47,557 nt of DNA from Firmicutes bacterium UBA5388 (GTDB taxonomy: Bacteria > Bacillota > UBA4882 > UBA10575). Location of the stretch: assembly GCA_002409975.1 (NCBI GenBank), contig DHOO01000057.1, positions 833-48,389 of the forward strand. The letters are read 5' to 3'. Shown here one piece after another: positions 6,708 through 14,528 of the stretch. Positions within the stretch are counted from its first letter, which is position 1. Every line of letters begins with the position of its first letter. The notes beneath the pieces are model-generated. The model was not told where the DNA came from. It saw only the letters and a list, made by a program, of their open reading frames with translations, and did no database searches. A program made the position numbers and the translations under genes.

Positions 6708-8582
6708 ATGAGAAATAAAGCAATACTAATTCTAATTGGTTTTCTAGTAATGATCGGCCTGATCTGCTTTTTTTGGGGCAATTCTATTATTACCCGGGTC
6801 CTTGAAAATACTTTGCAAGCGATTATCAGCGCTAAAGTAGAGATCGAAGGTTTTCGCCTCAACCCCTTTAAGCTGGCGGTCCAAATGGAAAGTATCCAAA
6901 TTACTAACCCTGCCGATACTTGGAAGAATATTATTGCTGCAAATAAGATCAGCTTTAAACTAGCACCTGGACCGTTATTCGAAGGTAAAAAAGTTATTGA
7001 TGAGATTGTTGTTGAAGATTTGATCTTTAATGGCAAGCGTCGGACTGATGGCAAACTAAAAAAGAAGGTCTCACCTAAATCGACAGAAAAAAAACAGTCC
7101 AAACTAAGCCGAGCCATTGCAACAATGCCGATCCTAAAACCAGAGACCATTGCTGACAATTTGAATCTTGAGAAGATCATCGCGTCGTATCAGTTTAAAA
7201 CTGATCTTTCTGCCGCTAAAATCAAGTCGGAGCTTGCTGCCTACCAACAGAAATGGGATGCTAACCTGGAAGAACTTACTTATCTTAAGGTTGAAATACA
7301 GGGATTGGATGATAAAATAGCAAAATTGAAAAAGCCCAATAATCTTATGGGAATTAACGAGCAATTGGATTTAGTCAAGGAGATTCGGGATGCGGCGGAA
7401 AAAATCCAGACCGAACTGCAGACTGCTAATGACCAGTTTCAAAAGGACAATCAAGCATTGGAGGATGCAATCAAAGGTTTAAAAGAAGAGGCGGAAGTTG
7501 ATTATCAAGCGCTATTGGCCTTGGCGAAATTGCCTGATATCGGAAACATTAATTATGCCGAGGCTCTTCTGGGAAAAACCATGTTTAAAGCTTCATCTGT
7601 TATTTTTAACGTCATTGGTTATCTTCAAAAGTCACTTCCGGCCAAAGGAGATAACCCTCCTAAAGCAAAACCAACCCGTGGTGGGCAAAATATCGTTTTT
7701 CCGGGCAGAAAAACTTATCCCCGTTTCTTAATCAAAAAGATTGCCGTTTCCGGAAAAGGGACCCCCGATTCTTCTATGGATGGCTTTTACGTTAATGGTA
7801 TCGTAACAGGCATTACCAGCGAACCTCCGATTTATGGTTTGCCGATGACTACCGCGCTTTTTGCTCAAACTCCCAATCAGACTTTATTAAGGCTCGATGG
7901 CGAACTCAACCATGTCACTCCGGAATTTAAAGATAAGATTAACTTGACACTAAAGGGTTTACCTTTGCCCCAGTTGGACTTAAGCGACAGCAAATATCTG
8001 CCCTCGAAAATACTTTCCGGCAGGGCCGAAATCAATGCTGTGGCGAAAATGGATCCTGATCTCATGAAGCTGGAGGTTTTAATCACTGCTGATAATATTA
8101 AGACGGATTTTAGCGGCAACCCAGAACCGGATGATCTGATCTCCGAAATAGTCCAAAACACCCTTGTCAACTTAAATCAAGTCACGGTTGACTACCAATT
8201 GGAGCAAATAAAAGACCAATTAGAAATGAAAATATCCTCAAACCTGAACCAGATTATCTCCAATCGTTTACAAGAAACCGTCGGCGAAAAAGTAACCGGC
8301 TTTACTCGTGAACTAAGAGCTGAGGTCGATGCTAAGCTTCTCAAAGAAGAAAAATCTTTAGATGCGGTAAAACAACGTTATCAACAAACAGTTGATGCCA
8401 AACTGAATGAATTTCAGGCGCGGATAAATCTTGAAGAGCAGAAAATAGAAGCTAAGCGGAGAGAATTGGAAGCCAAGAAAAAGGAATTGGAAAGGGGACT
8501 GCAAAAAAAGATTGGCGCCGAAGAGGAGAAATTAGAGGAAAAACTTCAAAGAGAACTTGATAGTCTAAAAAATAAACTATAA
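6708..8582 (+). CDS. TIGR03545-family AsmA-like anchored protein with long coiled coils (624 aa)
   Basis: One N-terminal membrane helix (about 4-25) is followed by an AsmA/YhdP-like start (NTLQAIISAKVEIEGFRLNPFKLAVQMESIQI.NPA). Two coiled-coil stretches follow: about 150-270, and a highly charged one from about 520 to the end, rich in Glu, Lys and Leu heptads. A beta-rich middle (about 330-480) lies between them. AGAAGGTGAG precedes the ATG. AsmA-type proteins bridge membranes and move lipids in diderms; for this family no function is proven. Transcribed with the TIGR03546 gene and closed by a terminator at 8663-8700. Confidence 0.85.
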   Translation: MRNKAILILIGFLVMIGLICFFWGNSIITRVLENTLQAIISAKVEIEGFRLNPFKLAVQMESIQITNPADTWKNIIAANKISFKLAPGPLFEGKKVIDEIVVEDLIFNGKRRTDGKLKKKVSPKSTEKKQSKLSRAIATMPILKPETIADNLNLEKIIASYQFKTDLSAAKIKSELAAYQQKWDANLEELTYLKVEIQGLDDKIAKLKKPNNLMGINEQLDLVKEIRDAAEKIQTELQTANDQFQKDNQALEDAIKGLKEEAEVDYQALLALAKLPDIGNINYAEALLGKTMFKASSVIFNVIGYLQKSLPAKGDNPPKAKPTRGGQNIVFPGRKTYPRFLIKKIAVSGKGTPDSSMDGFYVNGIVTGITSEPPIYGLPMTTALFAQTPNQTLLRLDGELNHVTPEFKDKINLTLKGLPLPQLDLSDSKYLPSKILSGRAEINAVAKMDPDLMKLEVLITADNIKTDFSGNPEPDDLISEIVQNTLVNLNQVTVDYQLEQIKDQLEMKISSNLNQIISNRLQETVGEKVTGFTRELRAEVDAKLLKEEKSLDAVKQRYQQTVDAKLNEFQARINLEEQKIEAKRRELEAKKKELERGLQKKIGAEEEKLEEKLQRELDSLKNKL

Positions 8583-8662
8583 AATCAGTTCAGCAAACCC
8601 ATATGCGCGGTGGCGAATTCATTAACGGGGATTAACTATGTTGAAACGTTGGACAAAAATTT

Positions 8663-8700
8663 AACCCGGTGAATTGTGATTTATATTTATCGGGTTTTTT
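8663..8700 (+). terminator. Intrinsic terminator after the TIGR03545 gene
   Basis: AACCCG (8663-8668) pairs with CGGGTT (8691-8696), with extra AT pairs inside, followed by TTTT. Confidence 0.7.
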
Positions 8701-8720
8701 ACTTGATACTACCCAAGCGC

Positions 8721-8750
8721 AAAAAGCCGCTCGATGTATATCGAGCAGCT
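8721..8750 (-). terminator. Intrinsic terminator of the 8776-9321 gene
   Basis: Read on the minus strand: AGC, GCTCGAT, loop ATAC, ATCGAGC, GGC and a TTTTT tail. It stands 25 bases after the stop of the minus-strand gene. Confidence 0.75.
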
Positions 8751-8775
8751 ATAAGCTTATTTCCACAGCTAAAGC

Positions 8776-9321
8776 TTAGAGAAAGGTTCTTCCAGCAATA
8801 GTTGTAAAGGTCAATTGAGTTCCGTCCTCATAGTGGTTCCTCATTACATCGGCGAATACGTCCTGCGCTACAAAGTGTGCATATCCAAAAAAATCGGATA
8901 GATCATCATTCCAAAACTGAATCACTTTTGGATAAAAAACAGCGACTAATTCCCGATCAGGTTCCCTCGGTGTACGATTGGGAATTACTTTGTAAAAATA
9001 GGGATTGGCAAAGAGCGCTGTTTCAATCATTTGCTGAACAGAGAATCCCGGCTGTGTTACATCGGGAGGGTCAACCCGGTTTCCCTCTGGGTCAATTACT
9101 TTAACCTTGACTTGAATACCACCGAAATTATATTTATCATTTAAAACACCAGCGACTGCCGGAGCCCGATTAGCATCTTCTACCACAACCTCAATGATAG
9201 TGGTATTATTTTTTTCATATGGGTTACGAACTGCGATCTCCGGATCAGCCCCGAAAGAGTAAGCAAGTTTACGCCATAAGGTAAATTGGGGTGGGCTAAT
9301 CATTACCCGGGGCTCATTCAT
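8776..9321 (-). CDS. Uncharacterised soluble protein (181 aa)
   Basis: I do not recognise this family. The protein starts MNEPRVMISPPQFTLWRKLAYSFGADPEIAV, has no signal peptide or membrane helix, and contains an alternating beta pattern (TTIIEVVVEDANRAPAVAGVL, GIQVKVKVIDPEG) followed by an aromatic-rich second half (FANPYFYKVIPN, VIQFWNDDLSDFFGYAHFVAQDVF). A clear AAGGAGG precedes the ATG. It is monocistronic with its own terminator. The beta-then-helix pattern recalls small-molecule-binding or capsid-like folds, but nothing firm can be said. Base usage matches the neighbours. Confidence 0.75.
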   Translation of the reverse strand: MNEPRVMISPPQFTLWRKLAYSFGADPEIAVRNPYEKNNTTIIEVVVEDANRAPAVAGVLNDKYNFGGIQVKVKVIDPEGNRVDPPDVTQPGFSVQQMIETALFANPYFYKVIPNRTPREPDRELVAVFYPKVIQFWNDDLSDFFGYAHFVAQDVFADVMRNHYEDGTQLTFTTIAGRTFL

Positions 9322-9736
9322 GCTTTTACCTCCTTGAAGGGAAGAAAATGCGGCGTCTATGGCAACTTATATCTTCCCCACCAACTTTACCTTATTATAT
9401 GAAAATTTTCCATGGGAAGATACCCGCAAAAAACATAAACCAAAATAAACGAAATGCTCATCTTTAAGAATTGCTTGATTTTATTAGAAGAATAGGAAGA
9501 GAGAAAAACTAAGATTCAATTTCACCTGGACAACAAATTTTAAAATAGAAGGTAATGTTTTATAAATATGGAATAGTTATAATGTTACCTGGAAGATTAG
9601 CATGAAAAAAGTAAACTTAGGTGGTCATGATAATATTGAACCAGTAAAAATGTATGAAGCAGGGATAAATGAATATATCAATCTTTATTCGGACGGGTCG
9701 AATTGAAGGCTATTAATATAACTGGAGGTAATGCAG
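9322..9736. other. Intergenic stretch with one short frame
   Basis: No recognisable gene. A 34-codon frame (9602-9706, MKKVNLGGHDNIEPVKMYEAGINEY) without a good ribosome binding site could be a relic. An imperfect dyad (AGGTAATGTT ... AATGTTACCT, about 9551-9592) lies upstream. No clear promoter was identified. Confidence 0.3.
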
Positions 9737-10246
9737 ATGGTCGAAATCATTAAGGTTTACAGAGAAAGTCTTCCAGCGCTTCGTTTGATCGGGAAGCGAT
9801 ATACCGACAGTGACAGAGGCATAGATGGCGGTTTTGGTAAAAAATGGAGCGAATGGTTTGAGAAAGGCTATTTCAAACCATTAGAAGAGTTAGGGAGGCT
9901 GCCTGAAAACGGAGATGCATATGTCGGTTGTATGAGATGTGTGGGTGAGTTCGAATATTGGATTGGCATATTCTTTCCCGAAGATACCCTGGTTCCCGAT
10001 GGCTATATGTATGCTGATATTCCTAAGGGTGACGTAGGTACTTGTTGGATTTACGGGCAGGAGGATAATGGGGAACTTTACGGGCAGGAACCACATAACA
10101 TGTGTGTCTCCAAGATCGTGGAGGAAGGCTGGCAGCTGGCAAAAGATCCTTGGTTTTTTGAGCGCTATAATTGTTCGCGCTTCACCAAACCCGATGATAC
10201 AGGTAAAGTGATATTAGATTATTGTATCTATTTAAAAGATGAGTAA
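9737..10246 (+). CDS. GyrI-like / effector-binding domain protein (169 aa)
   Basis: Stand-alone GyrI-like small-molecule-binding domain, the fold used as ligand sensor in AraC- and MerR-type regulators (BmrR, Rob, SbmC). Opening MVEIIKVYRESLPALRLIGKRY and the later EYWIGIFFP and GYMYADIPKGDVGTCWIYG strands are characteristic; there is no DNA-binding domain. ATG at 9737 is favoured over 9731 since GGAGGT ends at 9729. A related domain is encoded at 39082. The ligand is unknown; some relatives detoxify DNA-targeting compounds. Confidence 0.8.
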   Translation: MVEIIKVYRESLPALRLIGKRYTDSDRGIDGGFGKKWSEWFEKGYFKPLEELGRLPENGDAYVGCMRCVGEFEYWIGIFFPEDTLVPDGYMYADIPKGDVGTCWIYGQEDNGELYGQEPHNMCVSKIVEEGWQLAKDPWFFERYNCSRFTKPDDTGKVILDYCIYLKDE

Positions 10247-10447
10247 ACGTTGGCATCTTCCTTCACTGGGTGCTAAACGCTAAGCGACTATATAGCGAGG
10301 GAAACAAGCAATTATGTTGGATCCATATTGGTTATTGTGGAAGAGAAATGTTCTGCTTGAACCTGAAAAATCAGTGCTCGAGTCCGGGAATAATTGCTAA
10401 GGTGAATGGTTTATAGTTGTACAAGTAATGACCTATAAAATGTATAG

Positions 10448-10462
10448 TATAGAACTTCTATA
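10448..10462. promoter_or_regulatory. Palindrome upstream of the secreted-protein gene
   Basis: TATAGAACTTCTATA has perfect 7-bp arms around one base, 58 bases before the next start. It could be an operator overlapping the promoter. Confidence 0.35.
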
Positions 10463-10519
10463 GTTCAGTTGTTGGTTTTTAGCTGAATGTAGCGTAATAA
10501 ATAATAGGAGGGCATAACC

Positions 10520-11104
10520 ATGAAAGTTATTTTAAAAACCATGATTGTTACTCTACTGATTGTAATTATGGCGAGCACTAATGTGTTGTATGCGAAAACT
10601 AGCAAAGGTGATCCCGAAAAAGAGGCGTTAGTTTTCGGCTGTATCGACATGAGTGAAACGAATTCTATCTTATCATTTGTCAGCTTTATGAGGTATCCTC
10701 CGGAATTAAAAGGATACTCAGGTTATCCCAGGGATATTGAAGTGTTTGATACTTATGACAATGGTCTCTTTATCGCTGATCGAGCTAAACCAGGAGAATA
10801 CTGGTTGATGGCCTTTTATACAAAAAAATATAGTCTTGTTCGGCTTAATGAAGAGGTTACATTTCATGATATTAATCATAAACCCACCGAAGATGATGTC
10901 TTTACCATTCAAGCGGGAGATATTTACTACTACGGAACCTACAAGTACATAGAAGTGGAGAAGGCGAAACTATTCTCTTCAGCTAAATTTGCCTTGGAAA
11001 AAGTAGAAACCCCCGGTGAAAAAGAATTGCTGGAAATGATGCTGGAGAAGTTGAAAGGTTCAAAGTGGGAGGAAAAAATAATAGAGCGATTAGCGACTTT
11101 ATGA
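10520..11104 (+). CDS. Secreted protein of unknown function (194 aa)
   Basis: The N-terminus (MKVILKTMIVTLLIVIMASTNVLYA) is a classical Sec signal peptide, cleaved after Ala25; there is no lipobox Cys. The mature part is mostly beta (EALVFGCIDMSET, DIEVFDTYDNGLFIADRAKPGEYWLMAFY), resembling a carboxypeptidase-regulatory or pilus-type beta sandwich that displays a small domain, and ends in a charged helical tail. AGGAGG precedes the ATG. It is followed by a terminator at 11176-11208 and appears monocistronic. Family not recognised. Confidence 0.78.
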   Translation: MKVILKTMIVTLLIVIMASTNVLYAKTSKGDPEKEALVFGCIDMSETNSILSFVSFMRYPPELKGYSGYPRDIEVFDTYDNGLFIADRAKPGEYWLMAFYTKKYSLVRLNEEVTFHDINHKPTEDDVFTIQAGDIYYYGTYKYIEVEKAKLFSSAKFALEKVETPGEKELLEMMLEKLKGSKWEEKIIERLATL

Positions 11105-11175
11105 TGGTGGGTATGATAAGAAAAGAAAGGCGCGTTAACACATAAAGGAGGCGGGAAATAGAAAAGGTTAAGTAT

Positions 11176-11208
11176 AAACTCCTCAGTTTTAAACTAAGGA
11201 GTTTTTTT
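11176..11208 (+). terminator. Intrinsic terminator
   Basis: AAACTCCT (11176-11183) pairs with AGGAGTTT (11197-11204), the inner AGTTT/AAACT extends the stem, and a run of seven T follows. It ends the secreted-protein transcript. Confidence 0.88.
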
Positions 11209-11380
11209 ATTTAGAGAAAAAATTTAGGGATTAAGCGTCGGATGTTAAAGGGCGCATAACAGGAAATTAGTTAGGGGCATTTTTTATTGCTTCGAACACA
11301 GGTTCGTGGTACAATTAATAAGAACAAATGTTCGAATTAACTAATTTTTATTTCAGGAAAGTAGTCATTTATTGAATGAG

Positions 11381-11455
11381 GGAATTGCATAATTAGCTTG
11401 TATTTAACCACAATATATCGTCGCTAAATCTTAATTAATTGAATTATGCAATTCC
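11381..11455. repeat. Dispersed inverted-repeat element, copy A
   Basis: GGAATTGCATAATTA (11381-11395) and AATTATGCAATTCC (11442-11455) are inverted 14-base ends around about 45 bases. The same arms form a compact perfect palindrome at 34420-34456. It lies in a 439-base gap upstream of the radical SAM gene; the rest of the gap shows no gene. Confidence 0.65.
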
Positions 11456-11543
11456 TTAGAATTCGAAAGGCAAGACCAGCTACGAGCTACGAGAATGTTT
11501 TCGTTACTGTGGTCTTTTGAGTTTGTGTAAAGGAGATGTGGTC

Positions 11544-12815
11544 ATGGAGTTGCAGGAGAAATTGAGAATTCTCTCTTCTGCAGCCAAGTATGACGTTTCT
11601 TGCGCCTCTTCGGGGAGCAACCGGAAAAATACCCCGGGTGGTTTAGGAAATTCAGCTGAGGCGGCGATGGGAATCTGTCATAGTTGGTCAGCGGATGGTC
11701 GCTGTGTTTCTCTTTTGAAGATTCTTTACACCAATTATTGCATCCATGATTGTCTGTACTGCATTAATCGGAGGAGTAACGATATTCCTAGAGCTTCTTT
11801 TACACCGGAAGAAGTGACGGATTTGACGATTAATTTTTACCGCCGAAATTATATTGAGGGGTTATTTTTAAGCTCTGGTGTGATTAAGAATCCTGATTAT
11901 ACGATGGAGCTCCTCATCCGGACCATAAAAAGTATCCGTCTGGAACATAACTTTAATGGGTATATTCATTTGAAGGTCATCCCGGGAGCCGATCGGGGCT
12001 TGGTGCGGGAGGCCGGGTTTTACGCGGATCGTTTAAGTGTCAATATTGAGCTTCCTTCGGAGCAAGGGTTGAAGCTTTTAGCCCCGGGGAAAGAGCGGAA
12101 AGCGATTTTAGTCCCAATGTCCTATATCAGTGATAAGATCTCTTCAAATAAAGAGGAGAAAAAAAAGTTCAAAAGCGCGAAAAGTTTTTCTCCGGCGGGC
12201 CAGAGCACGCAGTTGATTGTAGGAGCTACTCCTGAATCGGATTTACAGATCCTCAAACTTACCGAAGGCTTGTATAATAGAGTACGACTGCGAAGAGTCT
12301 ATTATTCCGCTTTTGTTCCTGTAAATAGTAATCCATTGTTGCCGGTACTTAAAGCGCCGCCTCTCCGTAGGGAGCACCGTCTCTATCAGGCGGATTGGCT
12401 ATTGCGTTTTTATGGATTTGCTGCCAACGAGATCCTGGATTCAACCGTTCCTTTTTTAGACGATGATTTAGACCCGAAAACTGTTTGGGCTTTGCGTAAC
12501 CTTCATCTTTTTCCGGTGGAGATCAATAAGGCGGAATACCGAATGTTATTGCGTGTGCCGGGAATTGGGCAACAGTCGGCGCGGAAAATAATAACTAGCC
12601 GCCGGTGGGGGTGGTTGGGGTTTACGGAATTAAAGAAATTAGGAGTAGTGATGAAACGGGCCCGTTATTTTATTACCTGTCAGGGCAGTTTTTTGGAAAA
12701 GATAGATAACGAGGAAACGATCCGTTCTTGCTTGTTAAGGGACGAGGGGAAAAAACAGGAACTTGCCTACGAACAGTTGCCGTTGAATTTGGAAGCTGGG
12801 TTGGTTCAGAGTTGA
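11544..12815 (+). CDS. Putative DNA modification/repair radical SAM protein, TIGR03916 (423 aa)
   Basis: Radical SAM enzyme of the family linked to uracil-DNA-glycosylase-like partners. C66, C70 and C73 in NYCIHDCLYC bind the 4Fe-4S cluster; the region around it (GICHSWSADGRCVSLLKILYTNYC) and LSVNIELPSEQGLKLLAP are typical. A helix-hairpin-helix (LLRVPGIGQQSARKI, about 345-360) near the C-terminus indicates DNA binding. ATG at 11544 is chosen: AAGGAGA lies 8 bases upstream, and the earlier TTG at 11517 lacks one. The next gene starts 16 bases later, its fixed partner in many genomes, so the pair probably acts together on damaged DNA; the substrate is not established. Confidence 0.92.
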   Translation: MELQEKLRILSSAAKYDVSCASSGSNRKNTPGGLGNSAEAAMGICHSWSADGRCVSLLKILYTNYCIHDCLYCINRRSNDIPRASFTPEEVTDLTINFYRRNYIEGLFLSSGVIKNPDYTMELLIRTIKSIRLEHNFNGYIHLKVIPGADRGLVREAGFYADRLSVNIELPSEQGLKLLAPGKERKAILVPMSYISDKISSNKEEKKKFKSAKSFSPAGQSTQLIVGATPESDLQILKLTEGLYNRVRLRRVYYSAFVPVNSNPLLPVLKAPPLRREHRLYQADWLLRFYGFAANEILDSTVPFLDDDLDPKTVWALRNLHLFPVEINKAEYRMLLRVPGIGQQSARKIITSRRWGWLGFTELKKLGVVMKRARYFITCQGSFLEKIDNEETIRSCLLRDEGKKQELAYEQLPLNLEAGLVQS

Positions 12816-12831
12816 GGGGGGATGATGTAAA

Positions 12832-13602
12832 GTGCTTACCTATATTTATGATGGTAGTATGGAAGGGATGTTTACTGCATTATACGAGGGTTTGTTTGCT
12901 AAGGAAGAGATCGAGGCGATTGTTAGTAGGGAAAGCTATATGCCATCTCTGTTTGCCACTGTGAAAATAATAGAAACAGATCCCAAAAAAGCCAGGAAAC
13001 TGAAGTATACTCTTCAAAAGCGCCTTTCTAAACAGGCTTTTAAGAATCTAATTTATTGTTATCTCTCCGAATCCGGAATGGAAAGGACAATTTTGTCCTA
13101 TATAAAAAAGGCATTAGCAGTAAGAAGAAAGATAGATGGCAACTTTGGTGATGAGACGATTATGGAAATAACAAAGACCGCGAAAAAAGTGGCTTATGAA
13201 GTTCACCGTTTTCATGGATTTCTCCGGTTTCGCCGGATCTACGATGACCTGTATTATGCTCCGATCGAACCTGATTATAATATTTTGGCTCTTTTAATCC
13301 CGCATTTTAGAGCCAGATATGCCGATCAAAAGTGGTTTATTCATGATCGCCGTCGAAAGCTAGGAGCTTATTACGATGGACAGGAATGTCATCTAGTAAC
13401 TTTAGTGGAATTGAATGAAGAATTGGAAGCTTCCTTACAGGGGATCAAGACCGGAGCCGAAGGGGAAGAAGAGCTATTTTACAGGGAATTATGGAACGAA
13501 TACTTTAAAAGTATCGCCATTGCGGAAAGGAAAAATAAAAGGTTACAAAGACAGCATATGCCGACCCGGTACTGGGGAAATCTGATAGAAAAAGTGGAGT
13601 AA
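12832..13602 (+). CDS. TIGR03915-family (DUF4130) DNA-metabolism protein (256 aa)
   Basis: Partner of the preceding radical SAM gene. It begins LTYIYDGSMEGMFTALYEGL, the signature opening, and continues through the DUF4130 core (VAYEVHRFHGFLRFRRIYDDLYYAPIEPDYNIL, RYADQKWFIHDRRRKLGAYYDG) to the usual MPTRYWGNLIE ending. In other bacteria this domain is fused to, or replaced by, a uracil-DNA-glycosylase-like domain, hence the repair link. GTG at 12832 has a GAGGGGGG run upstream. Full length and apparently intact. Confidence 0.92.
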   Translation: MLTYIYDGSMEGMFTALYEGLFAKEEIEAIVSRESYMPSLFATVKIIETDPKKARKLKYTLQKRLSKQAFKNLIYCYLSESGMERTILSYIKKALAVRRKIDGNFGDETIMEITKTAKKVAYEVHRFHGFLRFRRIYDDLYYAPIEPDYNILALLIPHFRARYADQKWFIHDRRRKLGAYYDGQECHLVTLVELNEELEASLQGIKTGAEGEEELFYRELWNEYFKSIAIAERKNKRLQRQHMPTRYWGNLIEKVE

Positions 13603-13709
13603 GTACTTTCATACTACTGGTTACTCAATTTTTAAAGGGAGCAAAATTGGTGAAAGGGAGAGTGGGGGTGGGGTTTCTTTTTTTATAGTTTTTGCCGGGG
13701 AAGAGAGGT

Positions 13710-14240
13710 TTAGGGGATTAGACTAAGGAGAATTATGGGGATAAGAGTACCAATGAGGCTTCCGATTAAGACATCGGTCGGATAGTGGACGCCCAAGAGC
13801 ATACGGGTAAGACCGACGATTGCCGCCAGACCATATAAGAGTAGGGATGCGCCCGGCATATAGTACGCCAGGGTGGTCGCTGTGGTAAAAGCAGATGTGG
13901 TATGCCCGGACGGAAACGAATAGTCTTTGAGGGCCGGACCCTTATTACAGATGTTACTATAGGTTTGATAAGGTCTTGGTCTGGCGACCATATTCTTAAT
14001 CATCTGCACCGGAATGTTGGTACAAAAATGGGCAGCGGCTAAGGTCAGGGCGATCGTTCTTGTTGATTCTCGCATGGAGAAAAACATCACCAATACCAAT
14101 GGAGTTATGCTGTCACCTAATTGAGTGAGACTTAAAACGATTGACCGCATAAATTTTTTCTCGGTAATCAAGTTGAGAACCGATAAAAGTTTATACTCAA
14201 ACCGTTTTAATCCTAAGATATATGCGCTCATTCTTTTCAC
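13710..14240 (-). CDS. PAP2-family membrane phosphatase (176 aa)
   Basis: Integral-membrane phosphatase acting on lipid pyrophosphates or phosphatidic acid at the outer face of the membrane. All three PAP2 motifs are present: K82-x6-RP (89-90), PSGH (110-113), and R146-x5-H152-x3-D156. Five or six hydrophobic segments surround them. GAAAGGAGGTG precedes the ATG. Likely candidates are undecaprenyl pyrophosphate recycling or phosphatidylglycerophosphate/phosphatidate dephosphorylation; sequence alone does not decide. Confidence 0.9.
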   Translation of the reverse strand: MKRMSAYILGLKRFEYKLLSVLNLITEKKFMRSIVLSLTQLGDSITPLVLVMFFSMRESTRTIALTLAAAHFCTNIPVQMIKNMVARPRPYQTYSNICNKGPALKDYSFPSGHTTSAFTTATTLAYYMPGASLLLYGLAAIVGLTRMLLGVHYPTDVLIGSLIGTLIPIILLSLIP

Positions 14241-14528
14241 CTCCTTTCATGGCTACATTATACAGTAAGGAAGTTATGGCGTTATTAAGAAAATATAACA
14301 TTTCTGGAAATTGAATATTGGCCCTAAAAGTAGGGAAAATACTTTTCAACAGCTTGTAATAATGATGTATAAATCAATAAAAATTACTACTTATATACAG
14401 TACTAATTTTTCCTCGGCAGAGAAGTGGCAGCACGGGCTAAAGGGTTTGAAATGAAGATCAGCTGTTATGAGGACTTCTCAATCATCACTAAAGGCACAC
14501 CTTCTCCCTCGAAGAACAGAGAGGTTTT
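14241..14528. other. Intergenic region with a possible hydroxyacid dehydrogenase relic
   Basis: Between two minus-strand genes. On the plus strand 14413-14480 reads LGREVAARAKGFEMKISCYED, which resembles the Rossmann segment of D-isomer-specific 2-hydroxyacid dehydrogenases, with nothing recognisable around it. The remainder is AT-rich without a gene. Confidence 0.3.
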
